A DNA stretch of 64,000 nt from assembly GCF_026339875.1 (NCBI RefSeq), contig NZ_JAPEPZ010000001.1, forward strand, positions 4,154,001 through 4,218,000, written 5' to 3'. The DNA comes from Streptomyces sp. NBC_01571. GTDB lineage: Bacteria > Actinomycetota > Actinomycetes > Streptomycetales > Streptomycetaceae. The notes under the pieces are model-generated. The model did not search any database and had not been told where the DNA came from. It worked only from the letters and a program-made list of their open reading frames with translations. Shown here piece by piece: positions 58,437-64,000 of the stretch (its first letter is position 1; each line of letters starts with the position of its first letter). Position numbers and translations under genes: made by a program.

Positions 58437-59233
58437 CGGGGCTTCATGGACCGCAGCTTCCCCCACACCACCAGGCGGTACGTGGAGGTGTACTCGGGGG
58501 TGCAGGTGGTGAGGGTGATGTAGTACCCCGGCTCGCTGTAGCCGTAGGACGGCCGGACGCTGCTGCGCGGCACCGGACCGATGACACCGCCGTCCCGCGC
58601 GGAGGTCCGCGGCAGCGTCCTGTCGACCACGTACGTGAAGACGGCGGACGCCGTCTCGACACGGACGGTGTCCCCGGGCCGCAGCCGGTTGATGTACCGG
58701 AACGGCTCCCCGTGGGTGTTCCGGTGCCCGGCGAGCGCGAAGTTCCCGGTCTGGCCCGGCTGTTGGGAACCCTTGTAGTGACCGACGTACCCCTTGTTGA
58801 GGACGTCCCGCTTGCTGACGCCCTCGGCGACGGGGACACGGAGGCCGAGACGGGGGACGGTGAGGACGGCGTACGCCCGGGACCAGCGAGGCGCGGCGGC
58901 GGAGGTGTCGGTGGACCCGGCCCCCCGTTCGCGCTCCGGGGCCCGGGCGCTCCCGTCCCCGCCTCCGGCCTCCGTCTCCGCCGCGCCGGCCCCCGCGGAG
59001 GGACCGGCCGGCCCCGGCGTCCCGGGTGCGCCCCACTCCCGTTCCAACGCCCGCACCTCGCGATCGGCGTTGTGCTGGGCCTGCCGGTTGGTCCACCACA
59101 GCTGGTGAACGACGAGGAGCAGGAGGACGACGCCGACGGTGACGAGAAGTTCGCCGCCGGTCCACAGGACGCGTCTGCGCAGAGCACGCCGGCGCAGAGT
59201 GCTGTGCCGCACCACGGGAACCCGCACGCGCAC
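58433..59233 (-). CDS. Class E sortase
   Basis: The product is 266 aa. It has a basic N-terminus, one helix (ELLVTVGVVLLLLVVHQLWW), a disordered Gly/Ala/Glu region to about residue 130, then the sortase barrel with His (NFALAGHRNTHGEPF), Cys (YITLTTCTPEYT) and Arg (STYRLVVWG). Class E sortases join LAxTG proteins to the wall; one candidate substrate is encoded at 51725. The GTG at 59233 follows AGAAGAGGG and is preferred over longer starts. It heads the operon with the 59-aa, DUF6412 and YidC genes. Confidence 0.9.
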   Translation of the reverse strand: MRVRVPVVRHSTLRRRALRRRVLWTGGELLVTVGVVLLLLVVHQLWWTNRQAQHNADREVRALEREWGAPGTPGPAGPSAGAGAAETEAGGGDGSARAPERERGAGSTDTSAAAPRWSRAYAVLTVPRLGLRVPVAEGVSKRDVLNKGYVGHYKGSQQPGQTGNFALAGHRNTHGEPFRYINRLRPGDTVRVETASAVFTYVVDRTLPRTSARDGGVIGPVPRSSVRPSYGYSEPGYYITLTTCTPEYTSTYRLVVWGKLRSMKPR

Positions 59234-59526
59234 CCCTCTTCTCCCGGTTCGCCTCCCCTGCCCGCAGACCTGGGTCCGGTACGCCCGTTGCCCGCGCCGG
59301 GGCCCGCACGATAGGGCGTACCCCCTCAAGTCACCAGCCCTGTACGCCTCTTCTCGCCCGAGCCCCTTCGTACAGCCGTTTTAGAAAGGGGTGTCGCAAC
59401 CCTCGACAACCCCACGCGCCACACCCGATGCTTCCTGAGGGCACCGGCGGGACCGGTGTCATCGACCGGACAGGCCGACGCCGCCAGGACGAGCGGCAGT
59501 CGAGCGGTACGGAAAGGTGGAGAGCC

Positions 59527-61002
59527 GTGATCCGACGCAGAACACTGCTGGCCGCAGCGGGCGGTACGGTCCTCGGTGGCGCCCTGGCGACAGGGACCGC
59601 GTATGCCGACGCGACCATCGCCGTCAACCCCGGTGCCACGTACGGGACATGGGACGGCTGGGGCACCTCGCTCGCATGGTGGGCCAACGTGTTCGGGGCC
59701 CGGGACGACTTCGCGGACCTCTTCTTCACCACCAGGTCGGTCACCTACAACGGCGCCGCGCTGCCGGGCCTCGGTCTGAACATCGCCCGCTACAACCTCG
59801 GCGCGTGCAGCTGGAACAGCGTGGGCGGCGAGAGCATGGCCGCCTCCGCCGGCATCCCCGCGTACAAGCAGATCGAGGGCTACTGGCAGGACTGGAACAA
59901 CGAGGACCCCACCTCGTCGGCCTGGAAGTGGACGGCGGACGCCACCCAGCGCGCCGCCCTCACCAGGGCGACCGCGCGCGGCGCGACGAGCGAGCTGTTC
60001 GCCAACTCCCCGATGTGGTGGATGTGCCTCAACCACAACCCGTCGGGCGCGGCCGGCGGCGGCAACAACCTCCAGTCCTGGAACTACCGCCAGCACGCCT
60101 CCCACCTGGCCGCGGTGGCCCTGTACGCCAGGAACAACTGGGGCGTGAACTTCTCGACGGTGGAGGCCTTCAACGAGCCGTCCTCCAACTGGTGGACGGC
60201 CACCGGCACCCAGGAGGGCTGCCATGTGGACGCCTCCGTCCAGTCCGCCGTCCTGCCCTACCTGCGCGGCGAACTCGACCGGCGCGGCCTCACGGACACC
60301 AGGATCTCGGCATCCGACGAGACGAGCTACGACCTGGCGCGTACGACCTGGAACTCCTTCGGCCCGACGACGAAGGCGCTGGTCGACCGGGTCAACGTGC
60401 ACGGCTACCAGGGGTCGGGCGGCCGCCGTGACCTCCTCTACACGGACGCCGTGACCACCGGGGGCAAGGCCCTGTGGAACTCCGAGTACGGCGACGGCGA
60501 CGGCACGGGCCTCACCCTGGCGAGCAACCTGCTCCTGGACTTCCGCTGGCTGCACCCGACCGCCTGGGTCTACTGGCAGGTCATGGACCCGACAGCGGGC
60601 TGGGGGATGATCAAGTACGACGCGAGCACCCTCACCGCCGGCGCGGTCGAGACGAAGCTCTATGTGATGGCCCAGTTCAGCCGCCACATCCGCCCCGGGA
60701 TGACGATCGTGGACACGGGCGTGGACTACGCGGTGGCGGCGTACGACACCACGGCGAAGCGCCTGGTGATCGTCGCGGCGAACAAGTCCACGTCCGCCCG
60801 GACCCTGACCTTCGACCTCACCCGCTTCACCACCGTGACCGGCTCCACGGGCGGCCTGGTCCCCCGCTGGAACACCCTCACCGACGGTGGCGGCGACCTC
60901 TACACCGCGCACTCGGACACGCGTCTGAACGGGAAGTCACTGAGCGTGCCGTTCGCGGCGGGCGCGGTGCAGACACTGCAGGTCGACGGCGTGGTGACCT
61001 GA
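59527..61002 (+). CDS. Secreted GH30-like endo-beta-1,6-galactanase
   Basis: The product is 491 aa. It has Tat leader RRRTLLAAAGGTVLGGALA. The clan A TIM barrel shows WDGWGTSLAWWANVFG, GLGLNIARYNLGACSWN, ANSPMWWMCLNHNPSG, acid/base Glu in VEAFNEPSSNWW and nucleophile Glu in LWNSEYGDG. A C-terminal beta domain follows. These blocks match the Streptomyces endo-beta-1,6-galactanases that cut arabinogalactan side chains. The GTG at 59527 follows GGTGGAGA. It appears to be a single gene, divergent from the sortase operon. Confidence 0.85.
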   Translation: MIRRRTLLAAAGGTVLGGALATGTAYADATIAVNPGATYGTWDGWGTSLAWWANVFGARDDFADLFFTTRSVTYNGAALPGLGLNIARYNLGACSWNSVGGESMAASAGIPAYKQIEGYWQDWNNEDPTSSAWKWTADATQRAALTRATARGATSELFANSPMWWMCLNHNPSGAAGGGNNLQSWNYRQHASHLAAVALYARNNWGVNFSTVEAFNEPSSNWWTATGTQEGCHVDASVQSAVLPYLRGELDRRGLTDTRISASDETSYDLARTTWNSFGPTTKALVDRVNVHGYQGSGGRRDLLYTDAVTTGGKALWNSEYGDGDGTGLTLASNLLLDFRWLHPTAWVYWQVMDPTAGWGMIKYDASTLTAGAVETKLYVMAQFSRHIRPGMTIVDTGVDYAVAAYDTTAKRLVIVAANKSTSARTLTFDLTRFTTVTGSTGGLVPRWNTLTDGGGDLYTAHSDTRLNGKSLSVPFAAGAVQTLQVDGVVT

Positions 61003-61148
61003 GCCCGCCGCGCGACCGGGCGCCCACCGTGGAGGGGCGCCCGGCCCCTGTCCTCCCGTGCCCCCGAGACGGTTACCGGCCGCCCGCGCTCACCCTCTGG
61101 CCAGCGGATCTCTCCATTTCGTAAGGCGACGGCAGTACGGTGTCCCCC

Positions 61149-62165
61149 ATGCGCCCCGACACGCCTGCCGAGAACGTCGACCACACCGCCGAAGCCGCAC
61201 GCCTGGAGCGGACCGCCGGCCTCTATCCCGAGGACGCCGAACACCTGCTCCTGCAGGCCGCGGCCCACCTCGAACTGGCCGGCGACCGCCCCGGCGCCAG
61301 CGCACTCTACGACCGCCTCCTGTCCTCCCCGACGCCCCTGGAGCGCCCCCACCTGGTCCGCGCCCTGAAGGCGTCGAACCTGTGGGAGTACGGCCACGAG
61401 GCGGAAGCGCGCGCGATCATCGACGGAGTCCGCGCCGCGTCCCCGCGCGACCCCGCCCCCTGGGTGATCGTGGCCGAGGCGCTGGAGTCGCACGACGAGC
61501 TGGAGGCGGCGCAGGAGACGTTCACGGAGGGCGCGACGCTGCTCCTGACGGACGTGACGGACCCGCCGTACGCCACCCGCCCCATCCTCTTCGGCCGCCA
61601 CCGCGTCCGCCGCATGCTGGGCGTCGCCCACGACGACTGGGACGCCCTCGCGGACACCCTCCACTCGTCCCCCGTCTCCCTCGACGAACTCCACGACCCC
61701 AAGCGCGTGTGGTCACTCGGCTCGGAGAACCCGGCGGAGCTCCAGGCGGAGATCAGCCGCCTCCGCGCCGAACTGGGCGCGCACCGGGAGGCCCTCTCCC
61801 GCCCGTTCCCGGTCGCGGTCCTGCACTGGCCCGCCGCCGAACTGGCGGAACTCCTCGCCGCGTATCCGTCCCTCGCCGCGGAGTACCCGTCCCACGAGGA
61901 ACACCTCGCGACGATAGAGGCGTCCCTGCGCGAACTGTCCGCCTCCGGCACCCCCAACCTGGGCATCGTCACCGGCACGGTCCCGTCCTACGAGGCCTTC
62001 TCCGCCTCGGAGGCCTCGTCCCCGTCCGACACGACACTCCTCCCCCAGTACGCGACGACCCTGGCGGCCCGAGGCCGAGCGACGTCCTGGCCGCCGCAGC
62101 GGGGGGTTGTGTGCTGGTGCGGGTCGGGGCGAGGGTATGGGGAGTGTCACGGGGCGTCCAATTAA
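61149..62165 (+). CDS. TPR-like protein with C-terminal SEC-C zinc motif
   Basis: This protein of about 338 aa has helical repeats in the first 180 residues (AGLYPEDAEHLLLQAAAHLELAGD, APWVIVAEALESHDELEAAQETF). The C-terminal CWCGSGRGYGECHG is a SEC-C type zinc knuckle like that of SecA. The ATG at 61149 is preferred; a GTG at 61140 is also in frame. Such stand-alone SEC-C proteins are common and uncharacterised. Confidence 0.82.
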   Translation: MRPDTPAENVDHTAEAARLERTAGLYPEDAEHLLLQAAAHLELAGDRPGASALYDRLLSSPTPLERPHLVRALKASNLWEYGHEAEARAIIDGVRAASPRDPAPWVIVAEALESHDELEAAQETFTEGATLLLTDVTDPPYATRPILFGRHRVRRMLGVAHDDWDALADTLHSSPVSLDELHDPKRVWSLGSENPAELQAEISRLRAELGAHREALSRPFPVAVLHWPAAELAELLAAYPSLAAEYPSHEEHLATIEASLRELSASGTPNLGIVTGTVPSYEAFSASEASSPSDTTLLPQYATTLAARGRATSWPPQRGVVCWCGSGRGYGECHGASN

Positions 62166-62621
62166 CCGAAGGAGCGCCGTGCTCTGGCCCTGGCCTGTCG
62201 GCCGGGGCCCCGTAGGTCGCTTCCGCCGGCCACCCTCGCAGAGACCGGCCACCTCGTACGACGCCCGTCGGTGACTGGGCGGCCACAGGCCGGATGAGCC
62301 CGGGGTTTGTCATGGCCAGCGCGTACGGGAGCCATCCCCCTGTGCACCGGGGTCGCGCTCGCTTGCCGCGGTGCCCGAAGGCCGGCCGGCCCCCACGCAG
62401 CGCCCGGTCAGCCAGACACGCAGCAGAGCGTACCCCTCACGACCCCTGCTTGACGGCCTCACCGCGTCGGATATCTGATCACTGAGGGGCGCGGCCTGCG
62501 CCCCTGGCCAGTGGAAAGCCGACGGACCTCTTCTACGTCCAGCGGTTGGTCATCGCCAGCCCGCTGTCAGTGGCCTCTGTTAGACATGTGCAGAGCTATC
62601 TGAGCGACCAAGGGGATCAGC
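62166..62621. other. Boundary region before the lower-GC right end
   Basis: 456 bases with no supported gene. A few short open frames exist without coding bias. The last 60 bases carry the promoter of the PLD-helicase gene. No integrase, transposase end or duplicated attachment sequence is visible, so the point where the foreign-looking DNA begins cannot be fixed. Confidence 0.4.
62564..62586 (+). promoter_or_regulatory. RecA-NDp-like DNA-damage promoter of the PLD-helicase gene
   Basis: CTGTCAGTG (62564-62572), exactly 8 bases, then TAGACA (62581-62586). This fits the damage promoter TTGTCRGTG-N8-TAnnnT with a mismatch in the first base and the last base. The expected start of RNA is near 62593, leaving a leader of about 28 bases with AAGGGGA before the GTG at 62622. 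Confidence 0.6.
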
Positions 62622-64000
62622 GTGTCCGAGTCGGGGGATCTGACGCAGCCGGCCGTGGGGGTGTACGAGGAACTCATCACCGTGCGCTTCGAACAGAAGT
62701 TGAAGGAGTTCGCGAGCCTCGGGTGGCATCCGGTGAGCGACACAGTGGGGGCCGAGTCTGTTCCCCATGTTCTGGCAGGACACATCGCCCGGACGGTACG
62801 CCACGTGCTCCAGAACCTCCCTGCAGAGGAACGGGTATACGCGGCAAACCACATCTTGGACTCCATCAGCACGCTTGAGGGAGCACAACAGTGGGTGGAC
62901 CTGGTGGCAGACGGGCCTCGCCAACTCCTCGCGCTGACCAAGCAAGAAGCACCCGGGGTCTTCACTGTGCGCCCCGGCATCCCCCTCTCTGACACTGCGC
63001 TCATCACCAACTCGCCCGAAGATCCAAGCCTCGGCTTCGAACTGCGTGCCGAGCTCGCCACTGCAGACCGCGTCGATCTGCTCTGCGCCTTTGTGAAGTG
63101 GCACGGTCTACGCATCATCGAGCAGTCCTTGAAAGCCGCCCACGATCGGGACGTGCCGATACGCGTCATCACGACGACCTACATCGGAGCAACTGAGCGG
63201 CGCGCCCTGGACCGGCTGGTGCGAGAGTTCAACGCCGAGGTCAAGGTCAACTACGAGACGCGCTCCACTCGCCTCCATGCCAAAGCCTGGTTGTTCCGGC
63301 GCGGCAGTGGCTATGACACGGCGTACGTCGGTAGCTCCAACCTCTCCAAGGCCGCCCTACTCGATGGACTGGAGTGGAACGTCCGACTGTCTTCCATCGC
63401 CACCCCAGACGTCTTGCGGAAGTTCGAAGCAACCTTCGAGGCGTACTGGAGCGACCCTTCCTTCGAGACCTACAACCCTGATGCGGATGGAGCCCGCTTG
63501 CAGGAGGCGTTGGCGATCGCGGGAGGTACGTCCTCGACGTCGTCCGCGGCCCGAAGGATCACGTTGTCCGGCCTTGAGGTGCGGCCTTACCCACACCAGC
63601 GCGACATGCTGGAGCGACTCGAAGTTGAGCGCGGGGTTCATGACCGACACCGGAATCTGCTGGTGGCTGCGACCGGCACCGGTAAGACCGTCATGGCGGC
63701 TCTCGACTACAAGCAGCTACGCAAGAAGCATGACCGCGACCTGCGGCTGCTGTTCGTCGCCCACCGCAAGGAGATCTTGCAGCAGTCTCTGCGGACCTAC
63801 CAAGATGTCTTGGTGAACCCGAACTTCGGGGAGTCCCTCCACAGCGGGGAAATCCCGGAGCGATGGACACACGTCTTCGCCAGCGTGCAGTCGCTGAGCG
63901 CTGGCGCACTGAGCCGGCTCTCTCCCGACCACTTCGACGTAATTGTGATCGACGAGTTCCATCACGGCACCTCGCCAACGTACCGGAAGATCCTCGATCA
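62622..64000 (+). CDS. PLD-nuclease / SF2 helicase protein (DUF3427-type), 5' part
   Basis: The first 459 residues are in the window and the gene runs off the end. I translated it from the GTG at 62622 with no internal stop. Residues 1-110 are unassigned. About 115-270 is a phospholipase D-like nuclease domain (LHAKAWLF with H219 and K221; YVGSSNLSKAAL with N240). About 320 onward is an SF2 helicase: ALDYKQLRKKHD after Walker A ATGTGKT (K355), VAHRKEILQQ, and DEFHH (from D444). PLD-DExH-DUF3427 proteins occur near restriction and phage-defence genes. Three sampled lines here are 60-67% G+C, below the window's norm. The C-terminal domain is not visible. Confidence 0.85.
   Translation, partial: MSESGDLTQPAVGVYEELITVRFEQKLKEFASLGWHPVSDTVGAESVPHVLAGHIARTVRHVLQNLPAEERVYAANHILDSISTLEGAQQWVDLVADGPRQLLALTKQEAPGVFTVRPGIPLSDTALITNSPEDPSLGFELRAELATADRVDLLCAFVKWHGLRIIEQSLKAAHDRDVPIRVITTTYIGATERRALDRLVREFNAEVKVNYETRSTRLHAKAWLFRRGSGYDTAYVGSSNLSKAALLDGLEWNVRLSSIATPDVLRKFEATFEAYWSDPSFETYNPDADGARLQEALAIAGGTSSTSSAARRITLSGLEVRPYPHQRDMLERLEVERGVHDRHRNLLVAATGTGKTVMAALDYKQLRKKHDRDLRLLFVAHRKEILQQSLRTYQDVLVNPNFGESLHSGEIPERWTHVFASVQSLSAGALSRLSPDHFDVIVIDEFHHGTSPTYRKILD

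Noticed and set aside
62580..63172. Minus-strand frames at the right end
   Set aside because: The plus strand encodes the PLD-helicase continuously from 62622 without a stop; these are shadows.

Overview
This is a piece of a Streptomyces (or very close actinomycete) chromosome. The G+C content is very high, codons end almost always in G or C, and GTG/TTG starts and 4-base stop/start overlaps are common. The gene set is also typical: ROK, IclR and GntR regulators, class E and F sortases, a GAF-ANTAR protein, a Tat/TPR regulator-like protein and the cslA-glxA tip-polysaccharide locus. No phage integrase, transposase or CRISPR array was seen.

Layout: 1-4.1 kb has housekeeping and hypothetical genes. 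From 4.4 to 9.6 kb a PAP2 phosphatase gene runs into a tightly coupled three-gene module: a Cas4/AddB/Dna2-type PD-(D/E)XK nuclease with a probable Fe-S cluster, an unknown 571-aa protein, and an Upf1/Dna2-type SF1 helicase. The module starts at what looks like a leaderless GTG placed at the expected transcription start of a RecA-NDp (PafBC-type) DNA-damage promoter. 10-16 kb carries a prim-pol-like gene, the first of three identical tRNA-Lys(CTT) genes, an M6 protease, a PAS-GGDEF-EAL protein and a flavin oxidoreductase. 16.3-25.4 kb is a catabolic and uptake cluster: two maleate-isomerase/Asp-Glu racemase proteins, a 2-hydroxyacid dehydrogenase, an amidase, a DUF3830 protein, an ectoine-type (Ehu) ABC importer and an IclR regulator. 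The eut genes for ectoine breakdown are absent, so its substrate is unknown. The second tRNA-Lys follows, then an M18 aminopeptidase and an acyl-CoA synthetase.

30-41.5 kb is the csl region: an AA10 lytic polysaccharide monooxygenase with two DasR-like boxes on its promoter, an SPFH protein, an NlpC-type wall hydrolase, the third tRNA-Lys, cslA, glxA and a GH6 endoglucanase. A LysR/SDR pair and lower-GC debris sit between glxA and the GH6 gene. 41.7-45.1 kb holds a GAF-ANTAR protein, a class F sortase with a wall-anchored partner, and a NagD-like phosphatase. 45.2-51.6 kb is a 2-aminoethylphosphonate-type locus (phosphodiesterase, ABC transporter, phosphonatase-like hydrolase, FAD oxidase, GntR). 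Its permease and binding-protein genes appear to have been fused by an in-frame deletion. 51.7-62.2 kb holds a sortase substrate, a ROK regulator with a divergent oxidoreductase operon, an FAH-family hydrolase, a sortase E-DUF6412-YidC operon that includes an unlisted 59-aa gene, a GH30-like galactanase and a SEC-C protein.

The right end (62.5 kb onward) is lower in G+C. It contains the start of a PLD-nuclease/SF2-helicase protein, cut by the window edge, behind a second RecA-NDp-like promoter. The most interesting candidate system is the apparently DNA-damage-inducible split-Dna2-like module at 5.2-9.6 kb, possibly in one regulon with the PLD-helicase at the right end.
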